From positions 104,485 through 168,484 of the forward strand of contig VXAZ01004602.1 in NCBI GenBank assembly GCA_013399875.1: 64,000 nt of DNA. Direction: 5' to 3'. The stretch is from Gymnorhina tibicen (taxonomy: Eukaryota > Chordata > Aves > Passeriformes > Artamidae). Positions within the stretch are counted from its first letter, which is position 1. Every line of letters begins with the position of its first letter. Both the position numbers and the translations under genes were made by a program. Below the pieces are notes generated by a model. That model saw only the letters and a list, made by a program, of their open reading frames with translations. It made no database searches and was not told the DNA's origin. This document shows, piece after piece, positions 36,825 to 48,604 of this stretch.

Positions 36825-38094
36825 TTTTACCTAAATGGTAAAACATTTAGGCATGTAATTCATGTTAACACCAATCTCTCTCAAGTGGTGCAGTCACCGA
36901 CCAACTTATTAGAAAGTGATCTTCTCAATTCTAAAGTTATGTTGAAAATCATAAACCAAAAAATGGTAAATTATTAAACTGATGAGTGAGGAGCTGGATG
37001 CTAATTTCCTGTTTAAAAACAGCAGGAGTCTTATGTTTGATACCCTGCTGTAGTAGAAGTGCCACTGTAATAATGATGGCTTAGGAATCTAAGTGATTTT
37101 TAGGGGAAAATAATGTGTTTCTAGGCTATGAAGCATTGCTTATAGCTTAAAAAACATAAGGACTGCCAGCCTTTCGTGTGTGGCTGAGTGGGACAAAAGC
37201 TACTGCTTAAGTCAAGGGCATGTGATCTTTCTGGCAAACTGGCAACCTTGTTTGCCTTCAAAAGACAGTGCTGCTGCTTTCTTTCCAGGCAGTGCACCTC
37301 CTTTTCACCAGATGGTTTGCTTTAGCCACTGTTTATGCCCCCGTATCCATTCCTGCTCTGAAGGAGGCCAGGGTAAGGCCTTATTAAGGATTGGTGGTTT
37401 TATGAAAAAAATACACTGGATTTTTCACTTGGAAGAGAGTCTCCTTCATGTACAGTTGTACTGTGAGCAGCTACCCAAATGAAAGGTGTGGTGGGATTTC
37501 TTTTTTATTGCCTATTTCATTTCCTTCTGATTCAAATATTTTCCATTTGCTTACTCAGAGCTCTAACCAACCCTCTAACCATCAACCATGAAATATAGCT
37601 TCCCAGTCAACACCCCCCATTTAAAGAGGAAATAGGTCTGTCACAAACCCAGTAACAGGAGAACTATTTCTGTGGTCAGTGCCAGGTACCATCCTCTTCC
37701 CCTGACAAACAGGCATTTCGCTTGTTTTGTCACACAGCCTTGCCTCAAGCTGGGAGCTAAAACAGCCTCACGGTGCCCATCAAGATGGTACAGACACAGA
37801 GCTGCACAAGCCCAGCGATGAAGAGGACATTCAAGCATCTCTATTGAACATCAACAATAAAACTTCTGTGCGCTGTTACTAACCATCAGTCGTTGGTATT
37901 TCTGCCACTGACAGGCAAAACTGGGTCTATTCTAGCTCAGCATACCAAGCCTGTGTTGTTTTCTCCAAACTAAGAGGCCTTTAAGGGAACTGGATAAATA
38001 TTAAGATGTCTGTCAAACACCATTGGTGAGTATGATGTAACTATCCTCAGTTTATTAAAATGAATTGTTTGATTTATGTAAGTAACAGCCAAGA

Positions 38095-38160
38095 TAGTCT
38101 TCCCAAGAGCAGTAATTAGTCTTCCCAAGAGCAGTAATTATTAATTCCCAATAGCAGTAG
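38095..38160. repeat. 22-bp tandem repeat, two perfect copies and one degenerate
   Basis: TAGTCTTCCCAAGAGCAGTAAT is repeated exactly at 38,095-38,116 and 38,117-38,138. A third unit, TATTAATTCCCAATAGCAGTAG, follows at 38,139-38,160 with several changes. Confidence 0.9.
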
Positions 38161-38598
38161 ATAACCACCAAAACCTGTAAATATCTTTTATAGGTTTAAA
38201 GCTGCAATGTGCGCTTCAACCTCCCATGCCTCTACCCCCTCCTCTTCCTTTTTTGAAACCTGCTTTGTAAAAAAGATTATAATATGACATTAAAATAGTA
38301 ATTTTCTTTTTAAAAAGTCAATTTGAGATTCCACATTTGAATAACAAATCATGGTGTATTTTCCATATTCAGGGTGCGGTTCCCAGCAAGCTAATGCCAA
38401 AACATGGGAGTTCATTTGCAAATGGAGCATAGTGCTGTGTTCATTAATGCCTCCTCTGGATGTTTCCACGAGACTTATCTCCTGCAAAAATACTGGTGTA
38501 ACACACTCACCCAGCAACCTGTTCATTGCAGGTAAAAATGGCTAACAAACATATGGTTCAGATGACGTAAAACATCTATTCTAAATTACATTGAATAA

Positions 38599-38960
38599 TC
38601 AGGGAAAAAAAGCCCTCAACAGAACAATTAAAACTTTACAGCATAAAATTTTATTGCACTTTCCAGTGTAAGGCAAATCAGCTAAGAAGTCAGCAGAGTA
38701 GTAGTCTCTTGCAGTCAGAAAGGCATTCAAAGCATCTACATAAAGTGATCTGCTCTGAGGAAGAGTAACAGGGCTGTGGGATGCTGAAGACCAGCCCTGC
38801 TGCAGCATCACTGGGGCAAGAGCTGGGGCCATGGGCCCTGGGCAGGACAGGGGAAGGCCTTGGGAAAAGGGGCAGTAGAGCCTGCAATGCCCTCTGGGCA
38901 CAGACAGTCTGGTCCGTATGAAGCTGCAGAGATTTCGGAATCCAGCCTGATACACAGTTC
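38599..38960 (-). other. Possible 3' end of an unknown minus-strand transcript
   Basis: A locally GC-richer patch is open on the minus strand for about 118 codons (38,599-38,955) and contains a poly(A)-type signal AATAAA near 38,655-38,650, in the context GTGCAATAAAATTTTATGC. The protein it could encode is rich in P, S and L and resembles no family I know. Because the signal lies inside the frame, a coding role is unlikely. A terminal exon of a long non-coding RNA or a decayed retrocopy is equally possible. Confidence 0.25.
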
Positions 38961-39443
38961 AGCAGCGTATTTGGGGAATTTCAGATTTAGACTGAAAATA
39001 AAGAGAAAATTAAAAAAAAAAATCTGAGGCCAAGGTTCTTTTTCAACATGACAGCCTTTCTTGCCAGACAGGATATTCTAATGATGTTCTTCTGCTGAAC
39101 AATATGAAACATCAAACAAGTCGCTTTACAATAACATGGGTGGATCTAACTGTCTCCATATGCACATTTTTACGGCATCATTGTTCAATTAATACTTTAT
39201 ATGGTTAAAAAAAAGAGTAACAAAAATATTTCATCTGGAAGTATGATCAAAGATTTGTTTCTCTCTGCTGAATATTGTGAGAGTATATAATAGAGGACAT
39301 AAGTCAACTTCTTTTTCCAAAAATGTCTTTTGGTGTAATATTTTGAAAGTCTTATGGCTTTTATTGCAAAGACTATATAAAATGCCTGGGGAGGAGAAAT
39401 ATATATATATATGTATGTCTCAAATCATCCTGAAATGCTTCAA

Positions 39444-39465
39444 AGGGTGGGGGGGGGAGGGTGGG
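39444..39465 (+). other. G-rich tract, potential G-quadruplex
   Basis: GGGTGGGGGGGGGAGGGTGGG gives at least four runs of three or more G with short loops, which fits the common quadruplex rule. It stands alone in AT-rich DNA with no promoter signs around it. Confidence 0.6.
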
Positions 39466-41199
39466 AATAGAAAGTCATTTTGCAGTATTGTTCTCAGCTT
39501 TAGCAATGAAATGAGCATGATATAATATTGAATAGTTATAGGGTTACTGCAATAAAAAAAATATTTTAAGGGGCAAACGCCTGGAATTCTTGACTTTCAG
39601 CTGTTAAAGTCATACCTTCTAGTAAAGAGTGGGAACATCTTATCATCACAGCAATAACAAGCCTGTATATCAGAAACATGAAATATTAACTTTCATTTAT
39701 TTCTATTTCAGTGAAGCAATACAGATCAGAATTATGGCAGAAAAAAACAACTCTCCATGTGACATTTCTTATTCTATGCCACATTTCACATGTACTCAAG
39801 GCGAATGATAAAGGTTATGGCTACTTGTAATTCCCAGTGATAATGCAGCAGAGACAGTATCAGCTCTGTGGTCTCCTTCCAAGCACAACAAAGAAATGTA
39901 GATTAAAGGCAGTCTTGGGATTCCTGATTTCTGCATTCAGAGCTTGGCTCTATCACCAATGTGATGTGTTACGGGGAGCAAATACACTCCATTCTTTCTA
40001 ACTGTGAGCCGAAAAAATAGGATAAATATTTCTCTGTGCCATTACCGTGGGATATAAAAGAAAAAAAATCACCCACTGAGCAAATGAAGAGCAGAGAAAC
40101 AGACTGAAAAAGTGTAACTGAACTTCAACTAAACCCAAAGGTTATTCTCATCTTTAGATGGCTGCAAACACAGATACCCTGCAGCCTTCCTCTCAGCTGC
40201 AGTGCTGAAGCAGATCCCTTGGCACAGGGTAGGTCTGAGGGTCCTCTCCTATGCCGATATAGGACAACAGTTGTAGAGCCTGGAAGGTCAGAGCAGCACA
40301 TTAGACCTGGCCTGCCTCCAACCTGCAAATTCATCTCTTTCAGATGAGAAAGGATTGCTAAAGATATGTCTACTCAGTGGATTCAGGGAATGCAGGCATC
40401 TCCTATATTTTGAATCTGTTTCCTCCAGGGAGGAACAAAACCGTATTTGAAATAAAGGAAAGACAACAGCTTTCCAGTTCCATTTTTTCCCCCTGGAAGT
40501 CGACAGAGAGAGAAATACGGTAGGCTCAAAAATGCTGAAAACAGCAATGCAAAATAAAGCTGACTGATCCAGAAGTTTTATTATAGTGAAAATGAGTGAG
40601 GCAGATTAATGCTAAAAGTAAAAAAACCCAACAATCTAACAACTGTAAATATCACTTGCTTCCTTGTGTCACGGTATACATCTTTTAATATACATATGTA
40701 TACTCTATATGAGTAACTTCTATCCCCCTGGGTGTCTGTCCCTAGGGAAAATTTATGTTTCACAGAATTTTTGTTTTGTTTTCTGTAGTTTTATAATTTT
40801 CAGTTTCGCACTTTTGGGGGTTTCATTTATTTTGTATAGGTCACAACTCTGAATTCCTTGTAACAAGAAGTATTTTCTTGATATGTTATCAAAGTTGTAA
40901 CAGGAAAAGTTTTATGTTTTAACCACAGGAAAGATGCCAGAATTTTGTCTGCTCTGGACAAAAAGTATGGGTCTAAACAGAGCCGATGAAACATTTTCTC
41001 CTTCTAGCAAGAGTATGAATTCAGCTGCATATAATTTAAGGCAATAAAGCTGAGGTACCCCAGAAAACACCCATTTCATGACAGATGCCATGTTCAGTAT
41101 AGGGACTACACTGTGTGATTACAAAGTCTGTTTTACTGTGCTCTTTTGAATCCCAGTTTTAGGCTTTGCTAACACTCAAACAAGATCAAGGTGTCTAGA

Positions 41200-41237
41200 A
41201 AAGGTCACCTGAAAAAAAAGGTCACGTGAAAAAAAAC
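41200..41237. repeat. Tandem duplication carrying E-boxes
   Basis: AAGGTCACCTGAAAAAAA is followed directly by AGGTCACGTGAAAAAAAA. A single change turns CACCTG into CACGTG, so the second copy carries GTCACGTGA, a strong site type for USF and MITF/TFE factors (41,221-41,229). Confidence 0.7.
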
Positions 41238-43885
41238 TCCCACACCGTAAGTATAACGATGCTCTTTCATTGCCCTCGGCCTAAAGCTTGAAGCTATAGC
41301 AGGGAAAAAAAAATTGGATTTTTTAAAAAACTGAATAATACATTTAGTATGTTAAACATTTTCTAATTCAGCACTTCTCTTGAATGCTTCAGTCAAAAAT
41401 TTATCCTCCCCACCCGAATGTCCTTGGGATGGGCAACCTACAATATGTGAGATATGCACTCCTCAACACATTTCAAAATGAAGTCTATCTATCTCTTTCC
41501 TTGGCCCAAGCTTTCTGGCATCCAAATCTGTATTGCACCTGAGCAGACATTTTCCTTCTGCAGACATCTGTCTGCATCTCTGTTGCAACGAAGCTGGTGG
41601 CGTAAATCATGGAAAGGAGTATCATGCGTTTTATCTGCTCTTCAGATGTGCCTTCTCCTCTGCATAAAGAACTGAGAGGCCATGCAGAGGAGACTGCTAG
41701 GAAAGGTGATACAACTACAATATACTGTTGGCATCGGGCTAATGCAGCCCCTTTGAAACCTAACCAGGGAAGGGAGGCAGGGAGGTGAAAATGAAAGCCC
41801 TGCCACTGGCATCGTGCAAGCCTTTCTTCTCCTTCAGTAGAGTCAGGGCTTACATACTGAACTTCAAAAGTCTGAAGACTTTTAAAACTATTAAAACATC
41901 CCTAACTCAGCTAAGTATGGAGACTTGTTCTTTATGTCATGCTAGTCTTTTCATTTCCAGGAAGGACGAGGTAATGTAAGGGTGATTTAAGCTTTGCTAT
42001 TTAAAAGACTTTTTTTAATCATGGCTGAAAAAAATATCAAGTCTATGATAGAAACTGATGAATGTGACACCTGCTAAATTATGACTTTGGAGCATACTTG
42101 AGCTTCTCATACATTCTGAATGAATGGAAATACACAGGGATTGTCTGTCAGGTTTTGGTGGTGGCTGCTGCTGGTTTTCTCCCCTTTTTCACACATACAA
42201 AGGAAGACTACAAGGTCTTCTAAAATGCACTAAATAATGACAGAAGAAAACATATATATTTCCAAAGAAAATATGATCTTAAAAGAATTGTTGTTTTACT
42301 CCAGCAAGAATGACAATTTCAACAAAATAGAAGTAGGATTGTTTCCATCATGGCATGTTTTTAGTAAAGATAACACCATGCAATGGAGTGGTGGGGAGCA
42401 TCTGGACCATCTTCTGTATGGGGACAGAAGTGACCAGGGTCACTTGAGGAGCATGAGTCTTTACTGGTGTTAATTTAACTGCTTATGAGACTCAACAGAT
42501 ACTCTTTCTCTCTTCATGTTATTCTTAACACATAAAAATCAGGACTTGCAGATGGATTTTTTTTAGCATTGTTAAAATGAGAGTCTTTACCTGCCAAGGG
42601 TAGAATGGCCCATGAGTGCCTTTACCAAATGCAGGAAAGGAAGTGGAACAGCCTTATGGCCCAAAATTTGATCAAAGCAGCTCTGAAATGAGTTGTCTTC
42701 TGGATGAACACTTCTTGCAAATACTTCCTTCATTATGTTTTGCTGTGCAACTTACTTTCCAAATGGAGCTTGTCATAGCAACAAAAATATGTGGCTATGA
42801 ACTCCACATGTTGTCATTCCAGCTCTGCTGTTAGTGGGATGGCAGAGGAGACAGTGCATACAAATGGCTGAGCCCTCAAGCAGGCTAATGTGCTTGAAAA
42901 AATTCCCTTCAGTAGAGTGAAAATATTTCTCTGCTGTGCAATCTTATTTAATACTAAGTTAAATATGATTCTCCAAGGCCAAGCTGAAAGTCAATAGGAC
43001 CTTTCTTCTTTTTAGTCTAGTAGCCTACAAAGGTTGTTCCCAGTTCTGATCTACATCCCCTACTTACTTTAGACAAAAGTAAAATGAAAAGAAAAATGTA
43101 GTCCATCTCTGAAAATATTTCTGATGCTACATCCACTCAGAATTACAGTAAAGAAGGAAATATTTACCTCATAACATCTCATGCCATTTTTTTTTCAAAC
43201 CTCTTCAGCTGCAGCCTCTACTACAGAAGTGAAAATTTATTTATCTATATCACTCAAATACATTGACATTCCTTAATTCTCAATAATCTTTCACCAGGGT
43301 GGTAAAAAGGGATTTAAACCACTGGAAAAAAAATCAAAACATTTGTTGTGTAACTATGGATCTCTCCTAAGAGAAATGAGAAAAAATGGAGTTGATGCTT
43401 TACATGTTATTCAGCCATAAGTATATAAAGAGAAATAGAGAAAATTTTGACTGTCATTGGGCATTAATAGCCTTCTGTGGAAATGATCTTAATTCTTCCT
43501 CATGAGTTCATACTTTAGGCTGGAGGAGCTTAAAATACCCCCTTGATTGAAATACTGTCTAGAAGTCAATCAAAATGGACTGTGATTTTTGTGTGCACAT
43601 TTTGTAGTCTTTCTATTAATTGATTGTTTCTTCTGATGTCTAATTGCCTTAATTTCTTAAGGTAGCATTCAAAAGAACAAAGTTTTAAAACAACTGAATC
43701 TGAAGTTCTTTTGGCCTGGTCATCCCATTGCTACACAGGGGCAGATTAAACACACGAATCTGGCACAGAGTCAAGGAAGTGTTCACAGCACTTCCCCACC
43801 TTTGGAGGTCTGACACTCATACAGGGCCAGATGTACTTTTTTTATTTTCTGCTTTATAAGACAAACTCCGCTCATTTTTTTTTAA

Positions 43886-43940
43886 CATATCCTAACAAAA
43901 ACTACAAGAGACATACAGATCATCTGTATGTTAGGATATG
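43886..43940. repeat. Nested inverted repeat
   Basis: The outer arms CATATCCTAACA (43,886-43,897) and TGTTAGGATATG (43,929-43,940) are perfect 12-bp complements. Inside, ACATACAGAT (43,911-43,920) and ATCTGTATGT (43,922-43,931) form a 10-bp palindrome around one central C. The right outer arm overlaps the right inner arm by three bases (TGT), so the two structures compete. Confidence 0.85.
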
Positions 43941-45729
43941 AACCTGTTTAAAGAGATGTTTACATGCAGAGCCAATACATGCCAGATTGTATGTGAAACA
44001 GACTTCAAGTGAGTCTTCACCTCATCAAGTGCAGCATAGGGCTGATTTACAGCACAAAATAGCAGGGCTCATTTGGTGAGGTGTAGCTTTCCAGAGCTTC
44101 CACCAACCTGGTTTCTTGTGTGTTTTACCTTGATGGCATGGCCCAAGACGAAATAACTGGGGTTTCTTAGTCTAAGGAGAGTAGTCTTCAAATACTTACA
44201 GGCATGCGCTGTCTGCATCTCTACAGTAAATAAAAATATAACAGTGTCTGGTGGTCATTGCACAACTCCACATATGAGGCTAACAAAGTTTCACAAAGAC
44301 TTGTTTGGGAGGCTGCAACATCTCTGGGAGTCATGACAACAAGCTGGATACAGTTCTGCCGTGGTTCAGGAGAGATTGGTTCTGCTGCGGGGTAGAGAGC
44401 TAGACAGGATGGCTCTGGAGGTTTTTTCCTACTTTGTAAGACTTTGTTTCATGTTTCCATAAACTTAATCAGTTTTCTGTATGGCAACATAAAAATATCT
44501 GAGTTACTTCTGCTGGGTCCTGATTTACTTCATGCCACCAGCCTGGGACAGGGTATACACACAAAATATATTGAGATGAAACTCAACAAATTTGTTTTGC
44601 TCATCTGGTGTCTTATTTCTACAAAACACTGCTTCAGGTGCAATTTAAATTACACCTCCATCTTTTTTTTCTCCCCATTTCAACTATCAGTTCCATGTAG
44701 CTACTGCTGCTCTCATATCTGTGATGAAAGCATCAACGAGGTGAGAGTTTGCCAAATGCTCATGTCTCCTATACCAAAGTTTTCTAGAAAAGAGAACTCT
44801 TGCCTGTCTTCAAAGCACATAGGAGGTTTAAATAGGGGACAGATCTTTTGAGAGTATTCTTCAGATTTTCCTTAATTTTAAAGAAATGGTGCAAATGACA
44901 GAACAATTGTGCCAAGGTGTTCTTGAGCATCCCTCACCCAATGTTTTTTCCTCAGAGCTCTGAAGACATGATATGCAAGTGCTGTGCAATGTTCCAGAAA
45001 CTGCTGGCAGCATGCTGCAGTGTATTTATTTCCTTTGCATGGGCTTATTACCAATTTTGCACATAACTTGTGACCTGCTGTTTCCCTTCATGGCAAGCAA
45101 CCAAAGGGAATGTAGGCCCTTAATAAGAAACAATCCATTTTGCAAATGGACCTCGGAGTAGCTTTAAGAGGCAGCAGGATTTCAAGTGCTAGTGCTGCGA
45201 GGATGCCCAAGAAACATGCCCACTACATAGTTTTGGGTGTTAAGTACTTAAAAAAAAAAAACAACAAAAAGAAGAGACATGTTGGCTGTTGTTAGATATA
45301 AGCCATAATAAGGTTGTTTCTGCCATTTGTTGCTAGACAGAACCTCAAGCTATTCAGTGAGATTATCTGAATAACTTTGTCTTTAGAAAGCAGCTGTTCA
45401 CCAGATGTCCTGCAACCCATACAGTAAAATTACAGGTAGTTATATTCCTTTCTTTTCAAGCCATAAAAAAATATTGATAGGTTTGAAATCTGGCTTTAAC
45501 TATCCTCTTAATATTGCCTTTTATAGAGAAATAGAAAAAACATTTACAGCATAGTATCCATTAGCAGTCACATAAAACCATATATGCATACTAATTACTT
45601 TAAATATGCTATGAAGGTTCCTTTCATAATGTGCTGGCTACTGTGAATAGGGAACTGATTAACCCATGAAAACTCTTCTGTGATTCTAGAAATATCTGCC
45701 TGCAACATTCATTCTACAACTGTCAGCAT

Positions 45730-46865
45730 GGGAAGACCAAACAATGTCATCTACCTAGACTTCTGTAAGGCCTTCAACAGTGTCCCACATGACATCCTTA
45801 ACTCCAAATAGGAGAGATATGGGTTCAAAGGGTGGACTACTTGGTGGATAAGGAATTAGCTGAACAGACAAAGCCAGAGAGTTGTGGTCAATGGCTCTAT
45901 GTCCAGGCTGAGGCCGGTGATGAGTGTTGTCCCTCAGGGCTCTGTCTTGCCATCAGTGCTTTTCAATATTTTCATCAACAACACAGACAGAGGGATCGAG
46001 TGCACCCTCAGCAAGGAAGCTGAGTGGGGCAGTTGACACAACACAAGGATGGGGTGCCATCCAGAGGGACCTGGGCAAACGTGAGAAGTGGGCCCACAGG
46101 GACCTCTTGAGGTTCAACAAGTTCAAGGGCAAGGTGCTGTACCTGGGTCAGGGTAATCCCAGACATGAGCACAGACTGGGGGAAGAACTCATTGACAGTC
46201 CTTCCATGTGAGGAAGCACTTGGGAGTTCTTGTGGATGAAGAGCTGGACATGAGCTGGCAATGTGCGCTGGCAGCCCAGAGAGCCAAACGTGTCCTGGGC
46301 TGCATCCAAAGCAGGGTGGGCAGCAGGGCAAGGGAGGGGATTCTGCCCCTCTGCTCTGCTCTGCTCTGCTCTGCTCTGCTCTGCTCTGGTGGGACCCCAC
46401 CTGCAGTGCTGCATCCAGCTCTGGGGTACCCAGCACAGGAGGGACATGGATCTGTTGGAGTAGGTGTAGAGGAGGGACACCAAGAGGGTCAGAGGGCTGT
46501 AGCACCCCTCCTATGGAGACAGGCTGAGAGAGCTGGGCTTTGGGGAGACTTTATAGCACCTTCCAGTACCTGAAGAAGGCATATAGAAAAGAAGGAGAGT
46601 GACTTCTTACACAGGCAAATAGTGACAGGATAAGGGAGGATGGTTTTAAACTGAAGAAATTCTTCACTGGGAGGAGGGGAAGACACTGGAAAAGTTTGCC
46701 CAGAGAAGTTGTGGATGCCCCCCATTTCTTGGAGTGTTCAAGGCCAGGCTGGATACAGCTTTGAACAACCTGGTTTAGTGGAAGGTGTCTCTGCCCATGG
46801 CAGAGGGTTGGAACTAGATGATTTATAAGGTTCCTTCCTACCCAAGTCTTTCAATGTTTCTATAA
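45730..46865 (+). mobile_element. CR1 LINE 3' portion, plus strand, CR1-J-like tail
   Basis: It starts within the reverse transcriptase (ATCTACCTAGACTTCTGTAAGG, the [10 protein letters not shown] block). It continues through equivalents of [13 protein letters not shown], a damaged ADDT region, [56 protein letters not shown] and VLGCIQSRVGSRAREGILPLCSAL to a 3' UTR. The end reads TTGGAACTAGATGATTTATAAGGTTCC then ACCCAAGTCTTTCAATGTTTCTATAA. That tail type is common in the CR1-J group of neoavian birds (from memory). Stops and indels break the frame. A pentanucleotide repeat has grown inside it. Confidence 0.9.
46349..46388. repeat. (CTCTG)8 microsatellite inside the CR1
   Basis: Eight uninterrupted CTCTG units occupy exactly the place where CR1 normally reads CTGCCCCTCTGCTCAGCTCTGGTG. 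That spot has two nearby near-copies of CTCTG, so the array most likely arose by slippage from them. Forty bases is a multiple of five but not of three, so it also shifts the frame of the dead ORF. Confidence 0.95.
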
Positions 46866-48604
46866 TTTTATTATTCTCTTAATTCTGTAAAAAACAACTT
46901 TGATATATACATTTTTTACCATGCAGTACAACATATTTTTGATCAAAATACTGAAGACATACAAGTTACCTGGACACTGTTATATGGGCTTGTTTAAAGT
47001 AAATTAATGTTTTATCAGGAATTACAAAAAAATTCAGAGCAATGATGCATCAAATAAAATTGAGAAGGGTTTTGTAGAAGATGAAAGTCTGACAGAAGTG
47101 GTCAAAGAGAGAGATAATTTTTCAGAAATAAAAACTATTCACCAGACTAAGTCAAGGATACCTAAGCTTGACAATTTATGTGTATCATGGTGTGTTAGGA
47201 AAACATATTTGTTTGCTGCAATTCTATTTTCCTTCTTATTTTATCTTTCTTTACATTTTTGTTGTAAGTCTGAAAATTCAAAGTATATCTGTAATAAAAA
47301 GAAAGATCCATAGCATCTAAAAAGAGATAGAAAACGTTGAAGAGATGCTAGAGAATGAAATTGAGAAATCTGCAGAGGATAATTAAGTCAACTGGACAGA
47401 GGTAACTTCTATCAATGAATGAGGCTGTCAGTGGGCTAAAGAAGGTACTTTTAAAAGAAAGGTCCAAAGGATGGTGATGAACTCAGAATGCTCAGGGTCA
47501 CATTAGGGACATTCCTTCAACAATATCTAGAAACCATCCAGAGAAGATTACTATCCTTGCGGTGGGATAATGAACGACAACATGTCCCAGTTCAGTAAGT
47601 CTTATAAAAGTTTCTACTATATCTACGTTCTAGAAGTGGGGATGAGACTGACACCAGCTGTCAAAATCAGCCTGGCTGAAGTTTCTTGTTCACAAATTTA
47701 CAAAGCAACCATGAAAACCACATACCTGATGAAACACATCTTTGCCAACGAGATGAACTTGCAGGTGAACCTAAGGGGAAAACCACATTGCTCTAGGAAA
47801 TCTTAGTGTAGGAATTCAAGAAGACCTCAGAAAAGCTTTGGTCTATGCACACTTTAAAAAGCTTTTGCTTCAAGGAATTCTTGGCTACCTACCTGGCACA
47901 GCCTGGCATAGATTGAAAGGAGTGACTACAGAGCCTGTGTCTCCATTCTGCAGGTGTGTAGATGGCAATCCTTGAGCACCACAGTCAGACTCTGTGTGTG
48001 TGTGCACGTGTATATGTGTGTGTGATCACTTCTTCCTAGATCTCTGCAAGACCCAGGCATTGAGTAAAAGTGAAAATGTCATATTCTGGAAAGCTATTTG
48101 ATAAATGTGTTTGATGATATGAGACACTCATTTCTACCTTATAATGAGGGAAAACTATATCAAGGCCCCTTTGCATGCAAGAAGGCTTTAGAATAAATAT
48201 GAAAATATGGAAAGGCAAAAATTTGGCTTCAGGTGGGGGCCTTGTAGAAGAATTAGAGGACAGCACATGGTATCAGCTATGCAGAAACATGGGTTTATGG
48301 TTTTCCTTGGGACATCCTAAAAATGCAGCAGTCTAACCTTCATCTTAATAACAGGCACAGTGTAATGTCCGTCTTACAGAATGTCTTTAAGGTTGGATTT
48401 GGTCATGGTGGAAATGGGAAAGAATTCTGGCAGTAAAAATCCTGTCATATTTATCTCACTGGAACAATACTGCAGGATGACAACACTGATGTGTGTGTGC
48501 GTGTACATTTGCATCTACACATGTACTTGAGCACCTGCTCTAAGCAAAAGTCTGTTCTCTACTCAGAATTCTGGAGCTGTCTGATTAACAGACCACCTGG
48601 TTAC
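46866..48604. other. Intergenic, no gene recognised
   Basis: AT-rich sequence with no frame beyond about 78 codons and no recognised family. It holds a degenerate GT repeat at 47,992-48,024 and a shorter one near 48,491-48,506. Confidence 0.55.
47992..48024. repeat. Degenerate GT microsatellite
   Basis: CTGTGTGTGTGTGCACGTGTATATGTGTGTGTG: an interrupted alternating purine-pyrimidine tract. Confidence 0.9.

Larger units (their letters stand above)
34303..38598. other. Intergenic, no gene recognised
   Basis: Mostly AT-rich unique sequence holding two small tandem duplications (36,793-36,824 and 38,095-38,160). A plus-strand poly(A)-type signal AATAAA lies at about 37,855, preceded by a CACACAG acceptor-like site near 37,737; this pair is suggestive only. 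Confidence 0.5.
38961..45729. other. Intergenic, no gene recognised
   Basis: AT-rich unique sequence. The longest frame is 135 codons (44,444-44,851, plus strand) without a recognisable domain. It holds a G-rich tract (39,444-39,465), a tandem CACCTG/CACGTG duplication (41,200-41,237) and a nested inverted repeat (43,886-43,940). Confidence 0.5.

Noticed and set aside
44336..44460. Possible CR1 3' tail (GAGCTAGACAGGATGGCTCTGGAGG)
   Set aside because: It resembles the CR1 phrase before the terminal octamers, but the match is too short and the octamers are absent.
46008..46573. Overlapping frames of 88-165 codons on both strands
   Set aside because: All lie within the CR1 copy; the multiple frames are kept open by the CTCTG repeat.
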